From Forficula auricularia (lineage: Eukaryota > Arthropoda > Insecta > Dermaptera > Forficulidae), in assembly GCA_024734495.1 (NCBI GenBank), contig JALMQS010000042.1, forward strand, positions 76,570-140,569: a stretch of DNA of 64,000 nucleotides, written 5' to 3'. The notes under the pieces were generated by a model that saw only the letters and a list, made by a program, of their open reading frames with translations, did not search any database and had not been told where the DNA came from. A program made the translations under genes and the position numbers. Positions within the stretch are counted from its first letter, which is position 1. Each line of letters opens with the position of its first letter. Below, one piece after another: positions 11,511 through 23,500 of this stretch.

Positions 11511-12461
11511 ATATTACAATCAAAACATTATATTTATATAATATATATATACTTATAAACATATAACGATGTCAAAGTTTTTTCGGGTTAGACTACCCAC
11601 GGTGAAAATATAAAATTAAAATTATTCATCAAAATCACATCGTTGCTATCTATACTCCTATAGAGGTTTTTAAATACATAATATAAAAGCACTAAGAATT
11701 GTTCTGCACATAAAAACACCTCCAAAAATAGTGACTACAACTTTGTGATTCAACTTTTAATTTCTTTTCTTTTTTTCATCATAGATAATGTAACCAGAAA
11801 AAAACTTGCACATTATCACTATGAACCCCTAAAAATCTCAAATGCAAACTAAATAATATATATACATATGTACAGTTGTAGTCCCATAAGGAACTATAAT
11901 ACCAACCCCACCTTTAAAAACTATACATACTTATATATACTATTGAAAATGTATTTGAGTATAACCATTGACGATGTAAATGGAAAACAACACGAAATTT
12001 TAATAATGAACATATAAAAATTTCTGTGATATCTATATCACTGGGTGATAGAAAATTTTAAATTTTCTCTAAAGTTTCTAAATATGAATTTAATGAATAG
12101 TGTATATAAATTATATGATAAATATTAATAATGAACAATTAACATGATTATAAACAAAAAATAAAGCTCACTTAGAATAAGACTGCTACAAGTGCATATT
12201 TGGCAGTTTTGAGATAAGGCCACCTCTATAGAATTTTTTTCTATTAACAACGCCAATTCTGTAGTTATTTCACTATAAATAAAAATATACTTCTGGCAGT
12301 TGTGAATTACTAGGAGATGGTTTCAAGTCATTAATGCTACATCTGGATTTATAGTAGTGTTCCAGTAAATTATATATTTAGAGATTAGTCATATTTTCCA
12401 CATAAGGCACTTTTTTATTGGTGAAACTGCTTTATCTAAAATGTAGCATTATTGCTCTTAA

Positions 12462-12650
12462 GGACGTTCCCTAATAAATCAATTTTCTTGAAATCCTTTT
12501 AAAACTTTGAATACACATATTTATAAGCGTCGGTAAGAATGCAATGTTGCCAGATCCGAGAAACGACGCAGTGAATATATGTTTGCCTTTCTGCGCATGC
12601 GAGACTAGGGGAAAGAGCGAACTGCATCCGAGCTATATTAGGGAACGTCC
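12462..12650. mobile_element. Short TTAA-flanked MITE
   Basis: TTAA occurs on both sides (12458-12461 and 12651-12654). The inverted ends are GGACGTTCCCTAAT and ATTAGGGAACGTCC. It is non-coding, and its termini resemble the larger TTAA elements here. Confidence 0.7.
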
Positions 12651-12654
12651 TTAA

Positions 12655-14640
12655 TTTAAAAATCGATTAAGGGCCACAAATAACAAACAATATTTTGAAA
12701 GAATTTATCATTAGAATTAAAGTTTACAAAAAATAAAATTGAATAAAAAAAAATAAAGAAGAAAAATCAAATCGAACTAGTAGAATGGTTCAAAGAAAGT
12801 ACCAACAACTTGGAAAGCGTTTTTCTCAAAACTTGCAAAATTGAGATGTGGCTAAGACTGGGATTTTTTTCCAGTAAATTTTTAATTACTTTCCAATGAT
12901 TTCATGATTAAACATAACATGAATCTCAACATATACATTTGTTAATAAAAAAGTGAATGATTAATATTATATATAGGTATTCAGAAACAAATCAATTAGT
13001 CATTATAGAAAGATTTTATATATGTACATTTATTAATTCAAATAAAATCATTATAATTACTGCACATAAAATTCGATACAATAATCTTTCTAAATAATAA
13101 TCTAGGGCTGTTATAGGTTATATAATTTCTGATGTATTGAGGAAATAAAAAAATATACAATAAAACTTGTCTAATAATTTTTGCTTTTTCCTTATTAATA
13201 AGAATTATTAATATTTTATTTTTATTTAGCAGTAACTGACTCTAAGCATTTTTACCATTAATCGACTTTACCTTTGTACCACAGTTCTACTTTTAATTAA
13301 TTTAATTTTTATTCCAAATTCAAAATAAGTTGTTAGCCAGCTTTAAGACAAACTTTTCAATTTCAACCATTATTAATGTGCCAAGCTCTATCAGTATGCC
13401 AAATTTCAGCATTCTAGGGCCATTGTATTTCCACTATATGTTAATTAAGCCTATAAATTTCACCCCTTCATTTTAGGTCCTGAAGAAAAAAAAAGTTTCA
13501 ATTTTTCGATTTTTTTCCCTTTAATTGTAGCCCAAACTCTACGAGTATGCCAAATTTCAGCATTCTAGGATCAGCGGTTTTTGATATGTGAGTGAGTGAG
13601 TCAGTCAGTCAATGTTGAAAATAGCACTTTTCAGGCCTTGACTCAAGAACTATAATAATATGTAGATTTATTCATGAAATTTGGTATTCTAGGTTTTCAA
13701 GCGGGCCTTGTTTATTAGACACACAAAATTTCAAGTGTGTACATTGGCGTAGTTAGGAAGTTTTCCTAGGGGGGGGGGGGGCAGCCCGACAGCTGATTAG
13801 CCACCACAAGGTTTCAATTTAGGTAATCCGATTAGAGATCAACTAACTTTTTACTACAATAGAATTGACAAATTTTGGAAGTAACGAAATAATTTAATGT
13901 GAAATACACAAGTGATGCCTCGTAATAATGGAGTTTCGATTTTTCTAGGGGGTTTATGAGTTTTGTAGAGGGGGGGGGGGGACAAAGTAAGACAAGGAAT
14001 CTGGTTCTTGTTAAAATATGCAGTTATTACCATCCACATCTGAACTGGACACGTTTTATTTATTTTTGACAATCGAAAAAATAGTAATTATCATAGGACC
14101 ACAATCAACCCGGTCTTAAAATTTGTAGAATGAATAGAAGTTTAAAATAAAAAATTGAACAGTTACATACAGTTTCAAAAACAAGATTACAATTTTCAAA
14201 CTCAAAAATAGCATATAAAAACACCCTTTTTGTATTTTTTAAAGTTTGTAAAAAAAAAAAAAATTGAATTTCGATCATTTTTTGAAGAAGTTATGAGCGA
14301 AAAACCTAAATTCGCTATCTTTTAAACAGATGATCAAAAAAATTTCAAAATTTACCAGGAAGAGTTTTTTGATAGGTACTAAAGAATGTCAAAAATGAAG
14401 GAAATCAAAAATTAAATTTTTCTAACCGTCCGATTTGGCGTGGAATGCCCCATTTCATAGGTAGGGGAAGCTACCTGCCATTATAGTAAATAGAAACTAA
14501 TTCTATTCACTCCTAGTTGCCACTCTACTAATACTAACCACTTAGGTATATTGTGTGTTTACACGACACAGAATTATGTGCGATGCTTAGTACTAAGCTC
14601 GTGTAAAAGTAATAAAAAAGTAAAGTATGATAAAAAAATA
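12655..14640. other. Intergenic AT-rich stretch, no gene seen
   Basis: No exon-like or protein-like segment was recognised. It holds G-runs at about 13770 and 13968, a GTGAGTGAGTGAGTCAGTCA stretch near 13590 and dispersed non-coding repeat sequence. The 5' exon of the Ig/LDLa gene should lie somewhere here or nearby but was not found. Confidence 0.5.
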
Positions 14641-14644
14641 TTAA

Positions 14645-15412
14645 ATGGGTTATAATAAAAAACCATATGGTTTTATAGCTTCAAGAATAAGATGTGACAA
14701 CCTATCAATGTTGGGCGTCTCTGTCGCATCTGACCTGTCTTGGAATGAACACATCTCCTCTGTAGCGAAATCTGCAGCAAGGAAGATTGGCTTCTTATTC
14801 AGGTCCAAGCAATTTTACAAATCCCCACAACTTCTCACCATCTACAAGGCCCAAATCCGCCCCTGTCTCGAATACGGCTCTCATCTATGGAGAGGAGCCT
14901 CCAAAATATTCTCTTGCTACCCTGGATGCAATTCAGAAACGAGCCGTCAGGCTAATTGACGATTCTACCCTCACCGACTCCTCGACTCGCTGGCTCATCG
15001 AAGAAATGTCTCTGCCCTTTCCCTTTTCTATAGATACTATCACGGCAGATGCTCTGATGAGATAAAATCAATAATTCCCCCAAAGCATGCTTTGCACGTA
15101 GCACCGTTTTGCCGACTCCCAACACTCTCTCGCGGTCAAATTAGAAAAGTGCCGGACCACTTCATTCGCGAATACATATATCCCCATGACTTCAAGGAAC
15201 TGGAACTCTCTCCCAGCCTCTATCTTTCCCAGCACCTATAATCTTCAAACCTTCAAAACCGGGGTGCATAGACACCTACGTCTACACCCTCTCCTTAATC
15301 AACTTTCCCTTCTCTTCGGTAATGCAAGGGTCTTTCGAGATCCATAGGAGCTGCATCTTTACTGGTGCACCTCTTCTTGTATTCGATTGCATTAAAGAAA
15401 AAAAAAAAAAAT
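14645..15412 (+). pseudogene. Jockey/CR1-like LINE, 5'-truncated copy with poly(A)
   Basis: The frame from 14645 encodes the RT thumb region (LGVSVASDLSWNEHISSVAK, then KAQIRPCLEYGSHLWRGA). A frameshift near 14905 moves it to another frame (YSLATLDAIQKRAVRLIDD). Later parts are also shifted: FCRLPTLS, then DFKELELSPSL. It ends in an A-run at 15396-15410, as expected for target-primed reverse transcription. It is the reference copy for the many tails in this window. Confidence 0.85.
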
Positions 15413-15421
15413 ATCATTTAA

Positions 15422-15958
15422 GGTAGTTCTTTCACAAATGCAAAAATTCAAGAAGTCTTTGAAACTTGGAATATAAGTCATTAAAAGCATAATACACATA
15501 CTGTTAAAATTTGAAAACGATTTACCACACCAAACATGAAATAATTGCAATTAAAAATGACATTTTTTACATAAGGTAGATAGGGAAAGGGTGGGGATAT
15601 GATCATTATTTTATTTATTTTTTTCATTGAAGGACTTTCACCATCTTGATGAAAAACTAAAATTTGTTAGAATAATATATTCGGAGTAACTTAAAAAAAA
15701 ATTGAAATTATTTGATTAGTTTTGATAAAAAACAAAAAAAATATATATATATATTTGGGCGATTATTTTTAGTGGAGGGGATATAAGCACAATGGCTTGG
15801 AAACGATCCGGCAAGTATGTGTGTATCCATATAGAGATTTCGTAGTGTGAGTGGACAGTCACGTTAAAAAACATAGCCTAAAATTTTAGTTCCGTTCATA
15901 TTTATAGAGTGGTTACGAGGCTAAAACTTTTTGTGTGGATTGTCGCGAAAGAACCTCC
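15422..15958. mobile_element. TTAA-flanked Kolobok-like element, complete
   Basis: TTAA lies at 15418-15421 and 15959-15962. The ends are GGTAGTTCTTTCAC and GCGAAAGAACCTCC. It is about 537 bp and non-coding. The copy at 5219-5664 is the same element in the other orientation. It was inserted directly beside the LINE poly(A) tail. Confidence 0.75.
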
Positions 15959-15986
15959 TTAAATGTTAACACCATTGTATTTTTAA

Positions 15987-16625
15987 CCGACTTCAAAAAA
16001 GTAGGAGGTTCTCTATTCGACTGAATTTTTTTTTTGTCTATGGTACCTCATATCTCCGCCAATTGTGAACCGATTTTGAAAAAAAATTTGCATCGGGTTC
16101 AGTCTAGCTTCCGATTGGTCCCGTTTTTTCATTGGTATTAGACCTTTTTGTTAGGTTTGTTTAGGCTTAACTTCTTTGTTTATGAACCGATTTCGATGAT
16201 TCTTTTTTTATTGGAAAGGGGGTATCTTAGGGATGGTTCTGATGATATGATCACTATTAATAACATCACTAAAAAGAGAAAAATAAAACCGACTTCAAAA
16301 ATTAAATGCAACAAATAAAATACACTAAAAGATATAAAATAATTATTATCTTATTTAGTTACAACTAAACGACGAAATATTAACATGAAATTACTTTTTG
16401 AAGTCGGTGCCAAATAAACTATATCTATAAGCGAGCGTACCCGCCAAACGTACTAAGTAAGATCCGTCGAGTGCGGTTCATGAAAGGTATATGTTTGGTA
16501 CCGACTTCAAAAAGTAATTTCATGTTAATATTTCGTCGTTTAGTTGTAACTAAATAAGATAATAATTATTTTATACCTTTTAGTGTATTTAATTTTTTGA
16601 ATTCGGTTTTATTTTTTCTTAAAAA
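15987..16625. repeat. ACCGACTTCAAAAAAG repeat with a central palindrome
   Basis: It begins AACCGACTTCAAAAAAGTAG, a dispersed motif common in arthropod genomes. 16310-16595 is an inverted repeat whose arms include TTAGTTGTAACTAAATAAG and ACATGAAATTACTTTTTGAA. Related sequence is at 34215-34535 (minus) and around 40620. It is non-coding. Confidence 0.65.
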
Positions 16626-17113
16626 TTATTTTTAAACAAACAATTTAAACCTTCCCGAAATGTGCCGCTTCTTAAAATTTGCAGCCGGGGGCAGGTGCCC
16701 CCCCCAGACCCTGTCTCGCTTATTATAGGTGTTGCACCACTTCTTGGAAAGAAGAGTATAAATTTGCCGCTCGGAATCAAGCGCTGGCTTGATGACGTTC
16801 AAGTCGGCTAATCCAATCAGAAAGCGGGAAATATTTATACATATACATTTTTTTACCTTTTGATAATACCTTGTTTATAATCCAATTTAGAACAACTTCA
16901 AATCGTAAAATATTTTTAAAATTTTAATTTTAAAACAATGAATTTAAAAAATGCTTGAATTTTATTTATCAATATGTATATAAGTATAAATTATTTTCTT
17001 ACATTTTTATTATTCTCCTATGTTAAATGTATGTTTATTTCTGGATTTATAATTATAAATAATAACATTAAGAAACCTATTCATTCTCTAAAATTATAAT
17101 AATCTCATTCTAG

Positions 17114-17458
17114 CTTCCAATATATCGAATGAAAGTGTTCAATTGGTTATCATTCCTGAGACAATAAATCATCAAGGAATTCCTAAATATATTAAAAGAT
17201 CGGAAGATAGTTTGAATGTCACTTGCAAGATTCTTGATCAATCTTTGTCCACTGCACCGAAATTCAATCTTAGTTGGGATTTGCCGAAAAATCTATATAA
17301 TAGGTATTATTTATTTATAATTAATATATAAAAACAAGATATAATAAGGTAAATGTACCAAATTCTGACACTATAAGAGCTAATACCACTTGAACGTACG
17401 ACAAAATCTACTCTTATTAAACGAGCAAAAATTGTATATTTATTTATTTATATATAAA

Positions 17459-17502
<44 letters not shown>

Positions 17503-20500
17503 TGTATATATATTTGTATCATTGTTCTATTTTGAAAACGGCTTTACCGATTTTGATGAAATTCACGAGTTAGGGGGTTTTTGGGGTGACAATTCGATCT
17601 GTCACGGTCTCATCTTCGACAAAATTGTTTTTGATGGGTTTTTTCGTAATCAAATTAATTATTCTCAGGTAGACAAATCCCATTCTTAGGGTTTTAAAAA
17701 GGTTACTCTTTTTCTTTTGTACCCTGACAGACAATGGGTCGGGTTAATCCTTTATTCTCAAAGGCCTTGAAGAAGTATTGTGATTGTGGATTTTAACATA
17801 TTTTGTTCTCACAAAAACGTTAGAAATATTAATAAACGTTTTATAATTGTTTTTATAAAGAACTTTATTTATTTAATAGAATAAAAAATAATCAAGAATT
17901 TATTTAAAAATATATTTCGCATAAGCAGGTCTCAATTTTCTGAAAAACAACACATTTTGATAGGTTTTATTTATTAACAATTGGATGAATAAAAATGAGA
18001 TCATATGGTTGAATCAAAACAGGTGCAGAAGGTGGGGTGCAGTGGTGGGGGATCCGGGGGTAGGGCGAGGTTTCGGGGGTGGGGTCGAGCGGTGTGGAGG
18101 TGGGGGGGGGGGGGGGTACATTGGACGAATATTATATATTTTTGTATTTTTTTAAGAAAGCGGCTCTCCAAGAAAAATCGACCTTTTTATCAGAATTTTA
18201 AATTAAAAATAATATTAAAATAAAGCTTTTAACTGAAGGAAAAGTTACCGAGCATCGCTCGGTGCCTCCGAGTACTATATATAATGACGTAAAAATGTGA
18301 TAATTTTTTAAATACGTTGAAATTGAAGGTTTTAATTTCATTTTGTTTAAGTTTTCCCACATTAAATATATTATGTGCGCAAAAATTAATTAAATGCATT
18401 ACATATTTTTGTACTCAAATTCTGACATGAAAAATTTCGGTTGGTCCTAATTCTGACATAGAATGTTTTGTTATTAATAAAAAGCATGACTAATTGTTTA
18501 TATGTTAATTTATTGGAATTAAAACAAGTGCATATTTAAATAATTATTCTAAACACATTTCTTTGACTTTATAAATGCCTCTTTTATTTATAGGGATGGG
18601 AGCAGAATTTTTTGTGATATCCGAAAACTCACTCGTACGGTAGAGAATCCTTTTCTTATGGTCATCTACATCCAAATTGTCTACATTTTTCCATTATTTT
18701 TATTTTTTTTTTATGAAAGTGATGAGAGAAGGAGAAAGGTCCAACCCCTAAAGGCCTGGGTTGGCTCCTCCATCGTGAAAAGAAGAAGAAAGAACTTTAT
18801 GGGCTGGGCAGGGGTCGAAGGTATCTGTGGATACGGGTCTTAATTAGCTGAAGGTTATAAGTCGCGGGAAAGATGGTGGCAGGGAGCGAGTTCCAGTCTC
18901 TGGAGGTCATAGGGATAAAAGAGTTGGCGAAAGCGCTTGTTCGATTTTTATCCAATTTGACAGTGAAGGGGTGCTGAGCGTTCGAAAACCGCGTGTTTCT
19001 TGTAAAGGGAGCTTAAGGGGGAATAATTGATTTCAGCTCGACTGAACAGACACCATGATAGTATCTGTAGTACAGAGAAAGGGCAGAAACGGTTCTTCGG
19101 TGAGCCAGGGAGTCGAGTGAGTTGGTTCGAGCCGGGTCTCCTATTAGTTTAATTGCTCGCTTCTGAATCTTATTCAGTGTTGATCATCAGCTTGCATTTC
19201 TAAGAATGAATTCCAAAGCTATAGGCCGAAAAGTTGTGCAATCTAAAGAGTTTTTACTCCAAGATTTCGATTCGATTTCAAGGCTCTGCGACTTACCTAA
19301 GACGATATATGAATGATTAAATTACTTATTTTACGACATGACTAATTTACACCCCCTCCCTTTGTTTCATTCGGATTAAAATCCATACACGACTAATAAC
19401 TCATGACACTTGATAAGAACACCAATTTTTAAAAAAGTCGTTTGTGCTGTTTTTGAGCAAATCAAATTAAACGAAAAATCTTTCATGTAAATGTCAACTT
19501 CAAGCAAAAGTTTCCTGTACTCCTTCTAGCCTATATCTAGCTTAAGTTTCGAATTTCGTAGCTTTGTGATTTATGGTTGCGAAACGCAGGGGGGTACATT
19601 CTTACATACGTAAACATCAACTTCTGGTTCTTCTATTTTAGTCAAAATCTTGTGGTACTTCTTGTAACCTCAAGATAGCTTAAGTTTCAAATTTCAAGGC
19701 TCTGTGACTTTCCGAAGACGAGATATGAACGATTAAATTATTTATTTTGCGACATGACTAATTCACACCCTCGTCCTTTATTTCAATCGGATTAAAATTT
19801 ATACACGACTAATATCTCATGACACTTGCTAAGTTGACCAATTTTTAGCGAAATTGTTAGAGCCGTTTTCGAGAAACTGATTCTATATATTTACAAGAAT
19901 TGCTCATTTAATAATATAAGATAAGATTCATATACACATATTTTTCTTGAAATTTATATAAATTATTTATCTTTTTTAGGCCCAACAGATTTGTTTATAA
20001 TTTAAATTATAATGAAATTAATCTGGTGATTCCTCATCTTCAAGAATCGGATAGTGGAGAATTTCAATGCACTGCAATATCGAAAAATCACCAACTATTT
20101 AATAAACTCTTCCATCTATTTGTTAAAAGTAATATTGTATTTTAATCTAATATACAGGGTAATTCATCGGTCTGTCCTCTCTTTATAACTCTTATAACTA
20201 TTTTATTTTTAAGCCAGAGAGAAAAACTCTTCAAATATAATTTATATAATATATTATTGTCTATCTACTTATCATATGCATTTGTATACAGGGTGCTCCG
20301 TTTAAGCGCAACAATATGTAACTTTATATTTCTTAATGGAACACCCTATATATATTTATTTATTTTGATAGTAAATTAGATTCCCTTTAAAAAAGTATTA
20401 AGTAATAAGGGGTCTAAAATTATAAATTAAGAAGTTATGGTACTTACGTATTAACGCCACCGCAGCTACAGATTTGGCGGTTTTAAATTTCGCCAATCTA

Positions 20501-23500
20501 CACCTAAAATCTTATAGATAAATCATAAAATAGAATAAATCAGTTCCCCTCTGTCAAAAAACAACTTGAATAGGTTTGGTTTATAATCTCGGTTTGATTA
20601 GATAAAAAATGCGGGTACATTAACGCCACCGCAAGGTTTGTTTGGGAACGCATTTTTTATCTAATCGAACCGAGATCATAAACCGAACCTATTCAAGTTG
20701 CTTTTTGACAGAGGGGAACTGATTTATTCTATTTTATGATTTATCTATAAAATTTTAGGTGTAGATTGGCGAAATTAAAACCGCCAAATCTGTAGCTGCA
20801 GTGGCGTTAATACGTAAGTACCGAAGTTATTTACGTTCATAAAAAATAGTAATTCATATTAGAAAAAAACATAATTTAATACATAATTTTGATACTTTTT
20901 ATTAATACTTATTTTAAACATTACACTAATTACAAAGAGGCTATTAGAATTTAGTGACAGGACTAAATAATGCAAAATTATAATAAATGATCGAAAGCTT
21001 GTCCTTCAACTTCAATACATTTTCCTATTCTTATAAAATTAGTTTGTACAGAACGCACCATAGTCTGTCACTAAATTTTAATAGCCTCTTTGTAATTAGT
21101 GTAATGTTTAAAATAAGTATTAATAAAAAAGTATCAAAATGATGTATTGAATTATGTTTTTTCCAAAATGAACTATTTTTTATGAAGGTAAATAACTTCT
21201 TAATTTATAATTTTAGACCCCTTATTACTTAATACTTTTTTAAAAGAAATCTAATTTACTATCAAAATAAATAAATATATATAAGGTGTTCCATTAAGAA
21301 ATTTAAAATTACATATTGTTGCTCTTAAACGGAGCACCCTGTATACAAATGCATATGATACATAGATAGACAATAATATATCAAATTTATAATTTTCTCA
21401 TTAATATATCAAAGAATAATTAACCTATTAACGAGAAATGTTTTGATCGCGCTTTTTAAACAAGATATAAATCGTGAGACTACTGCTGGTTGAAGCTATT
21501 GGAGTCTGCTGAGTCTTAAGTCTGGACCAAGAGAGAATGAAAAAGATATGATCCATTTAGCTATAATCCAACGTCATTTCGCGTTTAGCCCTCATGACGT
21601 TTTTTATATCAAACACTGATATGGACCACCAAATGAATTTGAAATCTGAGATGTTATATATTCAATCTCGCAGTCCAGCGCGCTAGATCTGTTAACACAT
21701 ATGTTAGGTGTTTGCTATTAATTAATCATAAGTTTCCTGTATTTGATTCGATCACTTTCATTTCAAGTTAGAAATATATAAATTCAGATATTATTTTCAC
21801 TTAATATTTGACAAAAATCACCTGCTTTAAGGAAACTTATGATTAATTAATAGTCAAACACCTAATATACGTGTTAACAGATCTAGTGCTCTGGACTGGG
21901 AGATTGAATATATAACATCTCAGATTTCAAATTCATTTGGTGGTCCATATTAGTGGTTGATATAAAAAAAAACGTCATGCAGACTAAATGCGAAATGACG
22001 TTATAGCTAAATGGATCATATCTTTTTCATTCTCTCTTGGTCCAGACTTAAGACTCAGCAGACTCCAATAGCTTCAACCAGCAGTAGTCTCGCGATATAT
22101 ATCTGGTCTAAAAAGCGCGATCAAAACATTTCTCGTTAATATGTTAATTATTCTTTGATATATTAATGAGAAAATTATAAATTTATTTAACTTCATTATT
22201 TAAAGTTAGAAATATATAAATTCAGATATTATTTTCACTTAATATTTGACAAAAATCACCGCTCAGCACCCCTTCACTGTCAAGTTGGATAAAAATCGAA
22301 CAAGCGCTTTCGCTAACTCTTTTATTCCTATGACCTCCAGAGACTGGAACTCGCTCCCACCCATCGTCTTCCCCGCGACTTATAACCCTCAGCTGTTTAA
22401 GACCCGTATCCACAGATAGCTTCGACCCCTGCCCATCCCATAAAATTCTTTCTTCTTTCTCTTTTCACGATGGAGGGCCAACCCAGGCCTTTAGGGCATG
22501 CACCTTTTGGTGTAACTCCTCTCATCATTTTCATTAAAAAAAACCTGCTTTCGATTCACGATCGAATCAAATACAGGAAACTTATGATTAAATAATATAT
22601 CATATATAAATTATATTTGAAGAGTTTTTCTATCTGACTTAAAATAAAAGAGTTATAAAGAGAGGACAGACCGATGAGTCACCCTATATAAATATTAATA
22701 TGAATAGCCTTATTTAAATTAATATTATTCGTTTCTTTCCACTAGAAAGATGTAATGACAATAGTTTTATGTGTCCTGATGGCATATGCATTTTCAATCA
22801 TTATTTGTGTGATGGAGTTCCCGATTGTCATGATGCAGCTGATGAAAAAATCGATTTATGTGGTAGGTTCCAGATTTTTTTGATTTTTTTTTTATAAAGA
22901 TACTGATACAAGAAGAAGTTGCACCAAGAAGGTACAACCTCTGTAGTCCATGGTGGACCCTTGTAACGTGAAGATAAGGGGAGATTTAGTGATTGGGTAG
23001 AAGTCGAAGGTATCTGTGGATGCTGGTCTTGAAAGATTGAAGGTCATAAGTTGCTGGAAAGACGGTCGGGGGAAGAGAGTTCCAGTCTCTAGATGTCATG
23101 GGGATAAATGAATTGGCGAATGCGTTTGTTCGATTAGTATCCAGTTTAAGCGCGTAGGGGTGTTGAGTTTTAGAAAATCGTGTATTTCGCGCAAATGAAG
23201 CCCTTGGTGGGATTATCGATTTAATTTCGTCAGAACAAAAGCCATGGTAGTATCTATAAAAAAGGGAAAGGGCGGAGACAGATCTACGATGGGCTAGGGA
23301 GTCGAGAGTGTCAGTTAATGTAGGATCGCCTATCAGTCTGATAGCTCGTCTCTGAATTGCGTCCAGGGTTTCAAGAGAATACTTGAGGGCCCCTCTCCAC
23401 AAATGCGAGCAATATTCAAGACAGGGGCGAATTTGAGCCTTGTATAATATAAGGAGTTGAGTGGAGGTGAAAAATCGTTTGGTTCGGAAAAGAAAGCCAA

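Larger units (their letters stand above)
20289..21341. mobile_element. Inner fold-back, CAGGGTGCTCC termini
   Basis: The inverted ends CAGGGTGCTCCGTTTAAG and CTTAAACGGAGCACCCTG are flanked by TA. The inverted symmetry continues outward (ATGCATTTGTA and TACAAATGCAT). It encloses two smaller palindromes. Confidence 0.65.
20153..22688. mobile_element. Large nested fold-back element (outer inverted repeat)
   Basis: The outer ends ACAGGGTAATTCATCGGTCT and AGACCGATGAGTCACCCTAT are inverted, near TA. Inside lie at least four further inverted repeats (20289-21341, 20440-20825, 20920-21110, 21395-22180) and a LINE tail (22255-22545). The whole block sits in the intron between the Ig exon 2 and the first LDLa exon. 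No intact transposase frame is present. Confidence 0.65.

Noticed and set aside
17390..17689. 99-codon frame with Tyr-Ile repeats
   Set aside because: Crosses a TA/TATTTA microsatellite and the following AT-rich intron sequence.
18005..18223. Gly/Arg-rich 72-codon frame
   Set aside because: Made by a G-rich low-complexity stretch with a G-run; no homology recognised.
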